Below, one piece after another: positions 50,388 to 59,864 of a stretch of 64,000 nucleotides of DNA; within the stretch, counting starts at the first letter, position 1; every line of letters begins with the position of its first letter. Under the pieces are notes generated by a model. The model had not been told where the DNA came from, did no database searches, and worked only from the letters and a program-made list of their open reading frames with translations. The DNA is from Verrucomicrobiaceae bacterium UBA2429. GTDB lineage: Bacteria; Verrucomicrobiota; Verrucomicrobiia; Verrucomicrobiales; Verrucomicrobiaceae. The translations under genes and the position numbers were made by a program. The stretch spans positions 1,356 through 65,355 of the forward strand of contig DDQZ01000075.1 in the NCBI GenBank assembly GCA_002343505.1, read 5' to 3'.

Positions 50388-50855
50388 TCAGATGAGTTCC
50401 TCCGGGGTTCCAATCACAGGCGGCGTGTAGCCTGCCTCTCGGCAGGCGACCTCAATACGTCGCTGCATGTGCATGTTGTTGATGTAGGTGCAGTTCCAGG
50501 TCAGCAAGAAGTCGATGCCATGAACGGCTGCGATGGCGATATGAAACGCATCGGTCTTCGCCTGTTCGGGAAGGTTCAACCGCCGGATCAGTTCTCGCGC
50601 CAAAGTTTCTGTTTCCATGCTTGGACGCAGTAGTGGGATGCCCTGGAGCACACTCAAACGCATCTGCGCCATCTCGTGTTCTCCGCGCGAGACTTCGTCG
50701 ATAACGTATTGCGAGATGACCAAATCATGATTCGGCCGCGACTGCTGCCACCAATCCTGAGTGACCTGCTGATGCCCCGCGAGCACCACATCACGACTCG
50801 GCCGCGCTACAAGGTAGCTCGGGATGGTCGTTTCGATGTACACGGAGGGTTTCAT
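50388..50855 (-). CDS. PIN-domain (VapC-like) toxin
   Basis: 155 residues. VYIETTIPSYL carries the first acidic residue of the PIN fold, then ISQYVIDEVSRGE, KTDAFHIAIAAVHGIDFLLTWN with conserved D and acidic pair. VapC toxins are endoribonucleases, often specific for tRNA or rRNA. It sits between sufC and sufB, separating the suf genes, with a likely antitoxin immediately downstream. Confidence 0.82.
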   Translation of the reverse strand: MKPSVYIETTIPSYLVARPSRDVVLAGHQQVTQDWWQQSRPNHDLVISQYVIDEVSRGEHEMAQMRLSVLQGIPLLRPSMETETLARELIRRLNLPEQAKTDAFHIAIAAVHGIDFLLTWNCTYINNMHMQRRIEVACREAGYTPPVIGTPEELI

Positions 50856-50871
50856 GAGTGTGATCGGTGAT

Positions 50872-51630
50872 TTATGCAGCAGCGGCCAAAGGCTCCTCAG
50901 TGACCCAGTCGTAGCCGCGTTCTTCGAGTTCGAGGGAGAGCTCTTTGCCGCCGGTTTTGACGATGCGGCCGTCTTTGAGGACGTGGACGATGTCGGGCTG
51001 GATGTAATTGAGAAGGCGCTGGTAGTGAGTGATGACGAGAAAGCCGCGGTTTTCGCTGCGCATGGCGTTCACGCCGCGGGAGACGATCTTGAGGGCGTCG
51101 ATGTCGAGACCGGAGTCGGTTTCGTCGAGGATGGCGTATTTCGGCTCCAGCATCATGAACTGGAGGATCTCGTTGCGCTTCTTCTCACCGCCGGAGAAGC
51201 CTTCATTGACGCTGCGGCTGGTGAAGCTGCGGTCCATCTCCAGGGCGTCCATGCGGGCGTAGAGCTTTTTGTAGAATTGCACGGCGTCAATGTCCTCGCC
51301 TTTGGGCAGGCGGGCTTTGAGGGCGGCGCGGAGGAAGTTGGCGTTGCTGACGCCGGGGATCTCATGCGGATACTGGAAGGCCAAAAAGAGTCCCGCGCGG
51401 CTGCGGGCATCGACGGTCATGTCGAGGATGTTTTCGCCATCGAGGAGGACCTCGCCGCTGGTGACTTCGTAGTCTTCGTGGCCGCAGAGAACTTTGCTCA
51501 GCGTGCTTTTGCCGGAGCCGTTCGGACCCATGATCGCGTGGACTTCACCGGGATTGATCGTGAGGGTGAGGCCTTTGAGGATTTCGCGGCCGGGGATCTG
51601 GGCGTGGAGGTTTTTGATTTCGAGGGACAT
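50872..51630 (-). CDS. sufC: Fe-S assembly ATPase SufC
   Basis: 252 residues, ABC-type ATPase with Walker [10 protein letters not shown], the Q-loop, the signature [11 protein letters not shown] and Walker [13 protein letters not shown] (A-H-SufC pattern). Provides ATP turnover to SufBD. First gene of the suf group after the Fur-like regulator. Confidence 0.95.
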   Translation of the reverse strand: MSLEIKNLHAQIPGREILKGLTLTINPGEVHAIMGPNGSGKSTLSKVLCGHEDYEVTSGEVLLDGENILDMTVDARSRAGLFLAFQYPHEIPGVSNANFLRAALKARLPKGEDIDAVQFYKKLYARMDALEMDRSFTSRSVNEGFSGGEKKRNEILQFMMLEPKYAILDETDSGLDIDALKIVSRGVNAMRSENRGFLVITHYQRLLNYIQPDIVHVLKDGRIVKTGGKELSLELEERGYDWVTEEPLAAAA

Positions 51631-51663
51631 GAAAATTCGGAATGGAGAATGCGGATTGCGGAA

Positions 51664-52116
51664 TTACTTGGATGAGCAGGCTTCGCAGGTGCCGTGGATG
51701 GCGATGTCCATGCGGGTGATTTTGGTGCCTTTGGGCAGGTTCCAAAATTTGGCGGGGTCGAACTCAGCGGCGGGGTGGGCGTCGATGACCTTGCCGCAGG
51801 TTTCGCAGTGGAAATGGACGTGCTCGTGGAGGTTCGCGCAGTAGCGGGACTGGCCGCGCTCCAGGTGGACCTGCTTGATGAGCCCGGCGGACGTGAGGTG
51901 GTCGAGGCAGTTGTAAACGGTAGCCAGGGAGATGCCGGGGGAGCGGGTTTTGACCCGGTCGAAGATGTCCGTGGCGGTCGGGTGATCGTTAGTTCCCTGG
52001 AGCACTTCAAAAACTTCCCGCCTGTGCGGGGTGAGGCGTACATCGGTGCCGAGCACGGCCATCCGGCATTCCAGGCCGGTAGGCTTGGGGATGGAACGAG
52101 AAGTGGAAGGAGGCAT
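51664..52116 (-). CDS. Fur-family transcriptional regulator
   Basis: 150 residues. An N-terminal winged helix (RLTPHRREVFEVL, DIFDRVKTRSPGISLATVYNCLDHLTSAGLI) and the dimerisation domain with HVHFHCETCGKV and a C-terminal CEAC zinc cysteine pair are typical of Fur/PerR. A perfect 7-1-7 palindrome lies 14 bases upstream of the start, so it probably autoregulates and controls the suf genes behind it. Metal specificity (iron, peroxide, zinc) cannot be fixed by eye. Confidence 0.92.
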   Translation of the reverse strand: MPPSTSRSIPKPTGLECRMAVLGTDVRLTPHRREVFEVLQGTNDHPTATDIFDRVKTRSPGISLATVYNCLDHLTSAGLIKQVHLERGQSRYCANLHEHVHFHCETCGKVIDAHPAAEFDPAKFWNLPKGTKITRMDIAIHGTCEACSSK

Positions 52117-52129
52117 GAGATTTTAGAAT

Positions 52130-52144
52130 TAGAATGATTCTAAA
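52130..52144. promoter_or_regulatory. Fur/PerR-type box
   Basis: TTAGAAT-G-ATTCTAA is a perfect 7-1-7 inverted repeat, the classic Fur/PerR operator form, in the promoter of the Fur-like gene and 5' to the suf operon. Confidence 0.75.
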
Positions 52145-52297
52145 ATATTGAAACGGACCTCATGCAAGAGCGGATGCTGGTTCGCGGGAAAAATTTTCCG
52201 CGAGCTGCGCTTTGAGGGGCGGGCGGAAAGACTGGCAGGAGCGGCACCAGAAACGCAGGCATGACATGCCCGACAAGGTTCCACCCGGGCTTTCGGT

Positions 52298-53584
52298 TCA
52301 AAGCGCTGCCAGTGCTGCTGCCGCGATCTCGGCAGTGCGGGTCATGTCGGCCTCGGTGTGGGCCATGCTGATGAAGCCGGTCTCGAACTGGCTGGGTGCG
52401 AAGTACACTCCGTTGTCGAGGCAGTGGTGGAAAAATCTGCGGAAGGCGGCGAGATCCGAGGTCTTGGCGTCCTGGAGATTGCCGACTTCTTTCTCCGTAA
52501 AAAACAGGCAGAACATGCTGCCGCGGCGGTACCAGCGGTAGTTCAGGCCCTTGGACCGCAGGATGCCGAGCACGGCGTCTTCCATCATGCGGCCGAGGTC
52601 TTCAAGCGCGGCGTAGCCGTTTTGCCTTTCGAGTTCGCGCAGTTGTGCCAGCCCGGCGGCGAGTGCCACGGGATTGCCGCTGAGGGTGCCCGCCTGATAC
52701 ACAGGGCCGAGCGGTGCGAGATGGTCCATGATGTCCGCCCGCCCGCCAAAGGCCCCCACGGGCAGCCCGCCGCCGATGACCTTGCCCAGGCAGGTGAGAT
52801 CCGGCTTGATGCCTTCGATTTCCTGCACGCCGCCTTTGGCCAGTCGGAAGCCGGTCATTACTTCGTCAAAAATCAAAATGACGCCGTGCTTCGCCGTGAT
52901 GTCGCGCAGCTTTTGCAGAAAGCCCGGCTTGGGCAGAATAAGGCCGGCGTTTGCCGGGTAGGGTTCGACGATGAGCGCGGCGGTTTCGTGCCCCTGTCTG
53001 TCAAAAAACTCCTCCAGCGCGGCCTCGTCATTGAAGGGCAGCACGGTGGTCAGCTCCGCGAAGGCGGGCGGCACGCCGGCGCTGTCCGGGTGGCCGTGCG
53101 TGAGCGCGCCGCTGCCGGCTGCGACGAGCAGGCTGTCGCTGTGGCCGTGGTAGCAGCCGTCAAATTTCACCAGCCTGTGCCTGCGGGTGAATCCGCGGGC
53201 GAGGCGGATGGCGCTCATGGTGGCCTCGGTGCCGCTGCTGACCATGCGCACTTTTTCAATGCTTGGCACCCATTCGCAAATCGTGCGCGCCATTTCCACC
53301 TCGTAGGGGTTTGGAATGCCAAAGCTCACCCCCTCCTTGGCTGCGCTGTGGATGGCCTCAATCACGGGCACGGGCGCGTGGCCGAGGATGGCAGGCCCCC
53401 AGGTGCCGACGAAGTCAATCATCTCGCGCCCGTCCACATCCCAGATGCGGCAGCCTTTGGCGCGGCGGACGAAGAACGGGTCGCCGCCGACATTGCGGAA
53501 GGCGCGCACGGGCGAGTTCACGCCGCCGGGAATGTGATTTTTTGCGAGTTCGAAGAGCTTGGTGGAGATGGGGCCGCTGGGCAT
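52298..53584 (-). CDS. hemL: Glutamate-1-semialdehyde 2,1-aminomutase
   Basis: 428 residues, family length. PLP enzyme of the C5 tetrapyrrole route that converts glutamate-1-semialdehyde to 5-aminolevulinate. Signatures: NHIPGGVNSPVRAF at the start, SGTEATMSAIRLARG, the DE pair in IFDEVMTGFR, and the PLP lysine in LGKVIGGGLPVGAFGG. Monocistronic, transcribed in the same direction as the suf group; heme-related iron control is plausible but not shown. Confidence 0.96.
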   Translation of the reverse strand: MPSGPISTKLFELAKNHIPGGVNSPVRAFRNVGGDPFFVRRAKGCRIWDVDGREMIDFVGTWGPAILGHAPVPVIEAIHSAAKEGVSFGIPNPYEVEMARTICEWVPSIEKVRMVSSGTEATMSAIRLARGFTRRHRLVKFDGCYHGHSDSLLVAAGSGALTHGHPDSAGVPPAFAELTTVLPFNDEAALEEFFDRQGHETAALIVEPYPANAGLILPKPGFLQKLRDITAKHGVILIFDEVMTGFRLAKGGVQEIEGIKPDLTCLGKVIGGGLPVGAFGGRADIMDHLAPLGPVYQAGTLSGNPVALAAGLAQLRELERQNGYAALEDLGRMMEDAVLGILRSKGLNYRWYRRGSMFCLFFTEKEVGNLQDAKTSDLAAFRRFFHHCLDNGVYFAPSQFETGFISMAHTEADMTRTAEIAAAALAAL

Positions 53585-53666
53585 GGCGGGCAGGCTTGCA
53601 CGGCGGCGGCGGAGAGTCGAACAAAAGGTTTTCCTTGCGCGTCAGAATCCGGTATTCTCAGGTCAA

Positions 53667-54386
53667 ATGAAGACGCTCACTTATCTTTTTCTGGTGCTTT
53701 TGCTCCCCGGTGCGGCCGCTGAAGCCCAGCTCTCCAAGCAGCGCAAGTCCATGATCCCGCCCGAGCCGGGCACCATCAATGTGGAGGACATGCTGCCCAA
53801 GCCGGTGATGCTCAAGGTGCTCCAGGAGGCGCCGGTTTACACCCGGTCGGCGCTGGAGCAGGCCATCGGCTCCATGGCGCCGGGCACGGTGGTGAAGCTC
53901 ATCGGCCTGTCCGACACCGCCTACCGCGTTCGCGGGCGCGCGCGCCACGGCGATGTCTCCGGCTGGGTTCGCATGGGTGATCTGCTTTCACCGGATCCGA
54001 ATCTGGTGACAAACCTGAGGAAGCTCCACGAGCGCCAGACGCAGGTGGAGGAAATGATCGCCAACAAGCAGGTGGCGCTCGGCATGACTGGCGATGAGGT
54101 GCAGGCCAGCCTTGGCAAACCCGCGCGCAAGTCCACCAAGATCAATGCCGGCGGCAGGGAGGAGAAGCTCGAATACGTCGTTTATGAGCGCGTGCCGCAG
54201 TTCACCACCGGGCTGGACCCGCTCGGCAGGCCGGTGCAGAGCGTGGTGTACCTCAAAGTTGAAACCGGCAACATGGCCGTAACCCTCAAGGACAACGTGG
54301 TGGACAGCATCGAGGAGACCAAAGGCAACCCGCTCGGCAGCGGCGGAGTGAAAATCGTGCCGGGACCGATTTTCTTCAATTGGTGA
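53667..54386 (+). CDS. Secreted SH3-like protein of unknown function
   Basis: 239 residues with a signal peptide (LLPGAAAEAQ). A bacterial-SH3-like stretch (KLIGLSDTAYRVRGRARHGDVSGWVRMGDLL) at about 75-115 is followed by a helical piece (LRKLHERQTQVEEMIANKQ) and a BamE/SmpA-like tail with GMTGDEVQASLGKP. The two modules suggest a periplasmic scaffolding role. No adjacent partner helps to refine this. Confidence 0.72.
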   Translation: MKTLTYLFLVLLLPGAAAEAQLSKQRKSMIPPEPGTINVEDMLPKPVMLKVLQEAPVYTRSALEQAIGSMAPGTVVKLIGLSDTAYRVRGRARHGDVSGWVRMGDLLSPDPNLVTNLRKLHERQTQVEEMIANKQVALGMTGDEVQASLGKPARKSTKINAGGREEKLEYVVYERVPQFTTGLDPLGRPVQSVVYLKVETGNMAVTLKDNVVDSIEETKGNPLGSGGVKIVPGPIFFNW

Positions 54387-54450
54387 GTTGAGCGTTGGGG
54401 GGCGGGCCATCAGGCTTGCAGGGCGGGCATGTCCCGGCTACTTGGCGGGC

Positions 54451-54885
54451 ATGTCCGACCTCAACGAACTTTCACTTCTGGGCCGCTCCGAGCACCGTCT
54501 TCCCGCCTCGCCGGACGAGGCTGAGCTGGAGACGTTTCCAAACCGAACACCGGGCCGGAACTACACCATCCATCTCACCGCGCCGGACTTCAGTTCATTG
54601 TGCCCTGTCACAGGCCAGCCGGATGCCGCGCATGTGGAGATCATCTACATCCCGGACGAGCGTTGCGTGGAGACGAAGTCGCTGAAATTTTACCTGGCCA
54701 GCTACCGCAACCACGCCGCCTTCAACGAAGCCATCGTCAACCGCATCCTGGACGACCTGGTCAAAGCCTGCGCGCCGCGCCAGGCGCGCGTGCGCGGACG
54801 CTTCGCCCCGCGCGGCGGCATCCAGCTCACCTGCGAGGCCTGCCACCCTGACCGGGACGCGGCGCTGGGATGGCCGGCTGCATGA
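54451..54885 (+). CDS. queF: NADPH-dependent 7-cyano-7-deazaguanine reductase
   Basis: 144 residues, type I QueF length. It reduces preQ0 to preQ1 in queuosine synthesis. The catalytic cysteine is in SSLCPVTGQPD, and the E(S/T)KSLK(L/F)Y substrate motif appears as ETKSLKFYLASYRNH. Other queuosine genes are not adjacent. Relevant to tRNA: queuosine modifies GUN anticodons, including several in the array. Start chosen at MSDLNEL. Confidence 0.95.
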   Translation: MSDLNELSLLGRSEHRLPASPDEAELETFPNRTPGRNYTIHLTAPDFSSLCPVTGQPDAAHVEIIYIPDERCVETKSLKFYLASYRNHAAFNEAIVNRILDDLVKACAPRQARVRGRFAPRGGIQLTCEACHPDRDAALGWPAA

Positions 54886-54905
54886 GCGCGCGCGCTCCCG
54901 TCCGC

Positions 54906-56654
54906 TCATTTTTTGCTGAATATGGCGCGTTTTTGCTGGAACGACAATTTTGAGGGATCCTCATCCGGCTGAGGCGGTTTGACGATTTCTTTGACCTTCA
55001 CTTTCCCTTCCTCCAGTGCGGGTGCTTCGACTTTCTTGCCTTCCGCCCCGCCGCCGACATGGGCGATGTTTGCCCCCTGGCCGACCTTTTGTTTATTCTC
55101 CTCTTTGACCTCAATGTCCGCCTGGACTCCGATGTCCTCCTTGGACTCAAGGTCCTGGGACTGGCTCTGTTGTTGCGAGTGGTCCACGACCTGGTTTTGC
55201 GCTTGATTGGGCGCGGTGTATTTCGAACCGGCGGCCCTGTATTCTGCCAGCAGTTGAGGGTTTTCTTCACGGATGTCGTTGATGGTGGAGTTTTGGGCTT
55301 TGGCCCACTCTCCAGAGGCAAATTTCTCGGGTGTTTCCTGGCGCTGGCAATTGTCATAGCCCTGGATCAGCACCGCCGTTTGAACGAGCATTTCGCCCTG
55401 CGCCCGTTCGCCAGGGTCGGCGCTGCCGCGAAGCGCGATCGCGCGTTTGGAAATTTCCGGCGAGACCGCGCGCAGCGCCACTTGGGATGCGACGAGTTGG
55501 TTGCCGAGGTCGTCCGGAGTGGCTCCGTCGTTCAGCAGCTCGGGTTTGATCCCGGCGGCTTCAACACCTCCCTGCTTGATGGCATTGAGGATGGCTTTCC
55601 CTTCGGGTTTCACCTTCTCGGATTCGGCGACTATTTGCTGCAAGCCTGAGACTGCCAGTTCTTTGTAGGCCTGCTCGAGTCCGGGGGTGTTTTGAGATTC
55701 AGGTGTTCCCGCGCCGGGCATCCGGTCATGCCCGCCCTTGAGCTGGGAGGCGTTCACACTTTGAGATTTTTCGACCACTTTGTCCGCCACCGCCTTGCTG
55801 ACATCCTGCAACTCCATTTTGGTGATGTTGGAGAGGAATTTTTCCGCCGGATCGTTGCCCCGCGCCAGGTTTCCCATGTCTTGCGAGCTGAGGCAGGCGA
55901 CCTTCGCGGAGTGGCTGGCCACCTTGCATAGGACCTGGTTTTGCTGCCCGGCATCCAGGCCGGCATCCTCCTTGATGCTGTTGATGAAGTCCTCGGTGCC
56001 TTTGTCGTCCACGCACTTGATGGCCATCGAGGCCAGCGCGACTGAGGCGCTTTTCTCGACGCCCTGAAGACTGGCATTCTGCTCGACCTGGGCGAGCGCT
56101 TGATTTTTCTGGTCAGCGACATTGACCGGCCCGGGCGACTCGTGTTTGAGCTTGCCATGCATGGCTTTGGCTTGGCCCTGAAGTTGGGCGAGCTTGGTCA
56201 GGGATTGATCCACCTCCTGGCTGTTCTTGCACTGGCTGATCTGCTGGATCGTGTCCTCAATGTCCTGTTTGCACTTGGGATACGAGGAGTTTTTGATTTC
56301 AGCGATTTCCTCCTTCTTTTGCTGGGCCTGATTTTGCAGCGCGTCCAGGCCGGCTTTCACTCCGCCCGGATGCCTGCCGCGCACGATGTCCGAGATCATT
56401 CGTTTTTGCTCGTCGGTCGGGTCGAACTCGCCGGTGGATTTTTTGAATGCGCTGGCGAGCGCGGCCTCGGCTTTTTGCGCCTTGTCCTCGGCGCGCCCGC
56501 TGACGCGGTCCCAAAGCGAGCCGAGGCGCGCTGTGACGCCGGTCTTGGCGCTGATGGAGTGGTCGCCGCCGCGCAGAGCGGCGGCATTGTGGTTGCCCAG
56601 GCTTGCGCTGATGTCCTCCAAGCTCGGGTTGTTGTCGGTGTTGATCTTGGGCAT
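54906..56654 (-). CDS. Large helical protein of unknown function
   Basis: 582 residues, hydrophilic and Gln/Lys/Glu-rich, no signal peptide and no membrane span. Long predicted helices with KNSQEVDQSLTKLAQLQGQAKAMH-like stretches fill residues 100-430; the C-terminus holds repeated KVKEIV/EDPSKL segments and many glutamines. No catalytic motif. It resembles effector or cytoskeleton-like proteins only in general composition. It lies next to the PilT/pilin cassette in the same orientation, but a 107-base gap separates them. Confidence 0.55.
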   Translation of the reverse strand: MPKINTDNNPSLEDISASLGNHNAAALRGGDHSISAKTGVTARLGSLWDRVSGRAEDKAQKAEAALASAFKKSTGEFDPTDEQKRMISDIVRGRHPGGVKAGLDALQNQAQQKKEEIAEIKNSSYPKCKQDIEDTIQQISQCKNSQEVDQSLTKLAQLQGQAKAMHGKLKHESPGPVNVADQKNQALAQVEQNASLQGVEKSASVALASMAIKCVDDKGTEDFINSIKEDAGLDAGQQNQVLCKVASHSAKVACLSSQDMGNLARGNDPAEKFLSNITKMELQDVSKAVADKVVEKSQSVNASQLKGGHDRMPGAGTPESQNTPGLEQAYKELAVSGLQQIVAESEKVKPEGKAILNAIKQGGVEAAGIKPELLNDGATPDDLGNQLVASQVALRAVSPEISKRAIALRGSADPGERAQGEMLVQTAVLIQGYDNCQRQETPEKFASGEWAKAQNSTINDIREENPQLLAEYRAAGSKYTAPNQAQNQVVDHSQQQSQSQDLESKEDIGVQADIEVKEENKQKVGQGANIAHVGGGAEGKKVEAPALEEGKVKVKEIVKPPQPDEDPSKLSFQQKRAIFSKK

Positions 56655-56761
56655 GGCGTGTGGTGTGGAGTTGTGGCGCTGTCGTGTTATTCGCGCCGCC
56701 ATCCCTTGTTAGCCTGATCCGCGTCTGCTGTGACAGACTTCCGTCCGCGCGCGGCCCGCGC

Positions 56762-57910
56762 CTAGCCGAGGGTGTTGGAGTTGAAGACCTCCTCGCTGAT
56801 GCGCCCTGCGCGGTAGAGGGACATGAGGGACTGGTTCCAGCGCTGGTTGCCTTTGCAGCGCAGGGCGTCCTCCAGGGAGGTGGCGCTGCCGTCGTAGGCG
56901 CGGATGCCCGAGGAGACGGCTTCGTTGGTGTTTTGCAGGTACTCGGTGACGAGCACGCGCCCGTTGAAGCCGGTTAGCAGGCCCTGGGAGAGGACAAAGG
57001 TGAGTGTCTCGCCCAGGCGGTGGAGGATGGCGTGCTGCTGCTCCTTGGGGAAGAATTCGAGGATGCGGTCAATGGTCTTCACCGCACCGCGGGTGTGCAG
57101 GGTGGAGATGACAAAGTGGCCGGTCTGCGCGGCCTCGATGCAGGTCTCCATGGTCTCGCGGTCGCGGATTTCCCCGAGCAGGATGATGTTGGGCGTTTTT
57201 CGCAGCACCTCTTTGAGCCCGCTCTGATAGGACTGCGTGTGGCGGCCCACCTCCTGCTGGGTGACGAGCGAAGGGCAGGGGAGCATGATGCCGGGCCGGT
57301 TCGGATCCTCCATGAGGGTGTCGTAGCGGTATTCGATGGGGTCTTCGACGGTGACGATGTGTTTCTGAAAGTTCCGCCGCACCCAGTCGAGGATGGCGGC
57401 GAGTGTGGTGGACTTCCCGGACCCGGTGGGACCGGTGACGAGGCCGAGGCCGAAGCGGCGCTGCATGAGCTCGCGCAGGCTGTCGGTGATCATTGGGTCG
57501 AGGCCGAGGCTTTCGAGCTGGGTGATGCGGCTGCGCAGGCAGCGGCAGGTGATGCCCATGCCGTGGTCGCTGAGGTGTACCTGCACGCGCATGCGCACCG
57601 GGGAGCCGAGCGCGCCCTGGTCGCAACTGAAGTCAATGACGCGCTTTGAGCGCAGCAGAGCCCACATTTTCTCCACGCCGCCGACGGCTTCCGGGTCGTC
57701 CCAGATTTCGACGGTCTGCTGCGAGTAAAGCGCCGCGGCCACGGCGGTGACGCTGTCCGCGTCCACGGGGCCGAGCGATTCGACGATCTCCAGGCCGCGG
57801 TTGGTGTGCAGGTAGATGAGGCCGCCGGTGCGCAACTGCACGTCGGAGATTTCCCGGTCGGGATAGGAGTCCGCCAGCCGGCCCAGGAGGTTGTCAACGG
57901 TGAAGCTCAT
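56762..57910 (-). CDS. pilT: PilT-type pilus retraction ATPase
   Basis: 382 residues. Secretion ATPase with Walker A GPTGSGKST, the Asp box VTVEDPIEYRY, Walker B LLGEIRDRETM and the His box TGHFVISTLHT. The N-terminal PAS-like part (YPDREISDVQLRTGG) matches PilT/PilU. It powers pilus retraction or DNA uptake. It ends 13 bases from the next cassette gene, so it belongs to the pseudopilin operon. Confidence 0.9.
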   Translation of the reverse strand: MSFTVDNLLGRLADSYPDREISDVQLRTGGLIYLHTNRGLEIVESLGPVDADSVTAVAAALYSQQTVEIWDDPEAVGGVEKMWALLRSKRVIDFSCDQGALGSPVRMRVQVHLSDHGMGITCRCLRSRITQLESLGLDPMITDSLRELMQRRFGLGLVTGPTGSGKSTTLAAILDWVRRNFQKHIVTVEDPIEYRYDTLMEDPNRPGIMLPCPSLVTQQEVGRHTQSYQSGLKEVLRKTPNIILLGEIRDRETMETCIEAAQTGHFVISTLHTRGAVKTIDRILEFFPKEQQHAILHRLGETLTFVLSQGLLTGFNGRVLVTEYLQNTNEAVSSGIRAYDGSATSLEDALRCKGNQRWNQSLMSLYRAGRISEEVFNSNTLG

Positions 57911-57923
57911 GAAGCGGAGGGGT

Positions 57924-59864
57924 TCAATCCTGGGTGATCTCCTCGATGACGACGAGCCAGTTCATCTGATGCACGGGCGGCAGCTCGGCGGGGCTGCGAA
58001 GCGGCTTGAGGTCGGCGCTGATATGGTCGGAATGCACGGCGTCATCGCTGCCAAGTTTGATGTCGAGCGGCTTCCAGGCGGAGGGGCCGGTCTTGCTCAG
58101 GGTGCCAAGCTGGCCATGGTGCTCGACGAGGCGGTTGACCACGGTGGTGCCGATGCGCAGCTCGGCGGAGAAGATGGACAGCGGCGGGAAAAATTCATCC
58201 GTGTCTGCGAGACCCGACCCAGCGGGTGGTTGCGCAGCCGGCACGGCATTGAGGTCGTCGCCGATGTAAACGCGGTGAGGTGTGACAACGGAAATGCCGC
58301 TGGTCCAGGCGGTGAGGTCTTTGCCCTGGCGGATGATGACGCACATGTCATCCGGCGCGGGCGGGTCGTCCGGGGGTTTGATGGATTCCGGGGCGGAATC
58401 CATGACCACGCCGAACCAAAGACTGTTGTTGGTGGCGATGCCCGCGCCGTTCCCTGCCAGCAGCCATGCGTCGAAGAGCGCGGGTTTGAAAGTCAGGCAG
58501 GAGCGGCCGTTGTCAGTCAGCTCGGTTTGGAAGGGCATGGCCTCGCCGCCCTCGTCAAAAATGGTGGGCCAGTTGACTCCCCGCTGTAAAACGGCCTCGG
58601 AGACTCCGCCGGCGGTGTTTTGAAAACGCACCCGCAGCTTCACCGGTGTCTGGTCCGCCAGGCTGATCATCTCGAGGGCCTCCACGGTGACGCGGCAGCG
58701 GCCCGCGCCGGCGAGGTAGTCTTCCCACGCGCTTGGCGCGCCTGCGGAGGGGCGCAGCAGAAAGGAGTTGCCGGGTTGCAGCGGGAGGAAGGCGAGCCGT
58801 CCGGAATTGGCGGACAGGGCCACGGGCAGCACATCGCTTTGCCTTTCGGCCTGGAGCTGCTCGCGCACGCCGAGGGCGTCGAAGTTGGAATCCACTTCGA
58901 CACCGCCAAGGTCCAGCGGCCCGCTCATCTCGATGCCGCTGCGCCCGGCCAGCCGGGAGGCTCCATGAGCGGACTCGACAGCCATCGCATCCGCATAGAC
59001 GGAGCCTTCGATGCGCACTCTTTCCATGCTCCAGAATGCGCCGTCCTCATGCTGGCCGATGGCTGCGAAGGTGGCGGCCTCGATGGGCATCTGAGAAGGC
59101 ACCTCGTAGAGGGAGAGCACATAATGCCGTACCACCGGCTGGCGCGCGCCGCCGTAGTTCACTGAAAAGGCCCACCAGTTTCTCTTGGCCACAAAAGGCT
59201 GGCCGGGCTGCGCGTAGCCGAACCGGATGTTTGGGTAGGGGATGAGATTGTAAACCGGGTGCGCGGTCACATCCGCCAGCAGGCCCGCCGATTGAGCGGC
59301 GTAGCGCTTCGCGGGCGTCACCACGGGGCGCAGGGCGTCCGCCTCCTGCAGGCTCTGGCTCATTTCCAGCAAGGGCGGCACCCTGCCGGTGAAGGCGGAC
59401 TGGGAAAAGACATTGGCGTAAGCGGTCGTGCCCGGGGTCACCCGCCCGGCCGTTCCTGTGAGGGAGGTGATCCAGCTTCGGACCTCGGCTCCTGAGCCGT
59501 CTCCCACGTCAGCCTGGCGCGCGGTCTCAAGCCGCAAATCTTTGACCATGTCTTCTGTGAGGCGCAAGTCCGCTCCGGATAGCGCGACGGCGTCGGCGAA
59601 GATTTCACTCCACGACCAGTCCTCCCCCGCCGCGTGGTCCGCCTTCATGCAAGCGATGGCGCGCGAGGGGAAGACGGCCACCAGCGCGCGCATGAGGGCC
59701 TCCTCGCGCTGGCTGTAGTCGAGTTTGAGCTGCGTCTTCGCCGCCTGGTCGCGGGTGACGAGGGCCTGCTTGAAGAGCATGGTCAGGCTCAGGGTGAGCA
59801 TCATGGCGATGCCCGCGATGGCGGGCAGGGCGGCGTAACCGGAGGTTCGTTTGGTGCTTCTCAT
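57924..59864 (-). CDS. Membrane-anchored pseudopilin-cassette protein (Verru_Chthon A-like)
   Basis: 646 residues with one N-terminal membrane span (YAALPAIAGIAMMLTLSLTMLF) and a large extracytoplasmic body rich in beta structure. The position directly behind two pseudopilins with ATGA overlap matches the Verrucomicrobia/Chthoniobacter cassette protein A. Biochemical role is unknown. Start at MRSTKRTSG, 4 bases overlapping the upstream stop. Confidence 0.72.
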   Translation of the reverse strand: MRSTKRTSGYAALPAIAGIAMMLTLSLTMLFKQALVTRDQAAKTQLKLDYSQREEALMRALVAVFPSRAIACMKADHAAGEDWSWSEIFADAVALSGADLRLTEDMVKDLRLETARQADVGDGSGAEVRSWITSLTGTAGRVTPGTTAYANVFSQSAFTGRVPPLLEMSQSLQEADALRPVVTPAKRYAAQSAGLLADVTAHPVYNLIPYPNIRFGYAQPGQPFVAKRNWWAFSVNYGGARQPVVRHYVLSLYEVPSQMPIEAATFAAIGQHEDGAFWSMERVRIEGSVYADAMAVESAHGASRLAGRSGIEMSGPLDLGGVEVDSNFDALGVREQLQAERQSDVLPVALSANSGRLAFLPLQPGNSFLLRPSAGAPSAWEDYLAGAGRCRVTVEALEMISLADQTPVKLRVRFQNTAGGVSEAVLQRGVNWPTIFDEGGEAMPFQTELTDNGRSCLTFKPALFDAWLLAGNGAGIATNNSLWFGVVMDSAPESIKPPDDPPAPDDMCVIIRQGKDLTAWTSGISVVTPHRVYIGDDLNAVPAAQPPAGSGLADTDEFFPPLSIFSAELRIGTTVVNRLVEHHGQLGTLSKTGPSAWKPLDIKLGSDDAVHSDHISADLKPLRSPAELPPVHQMNWLVVIEEITQD

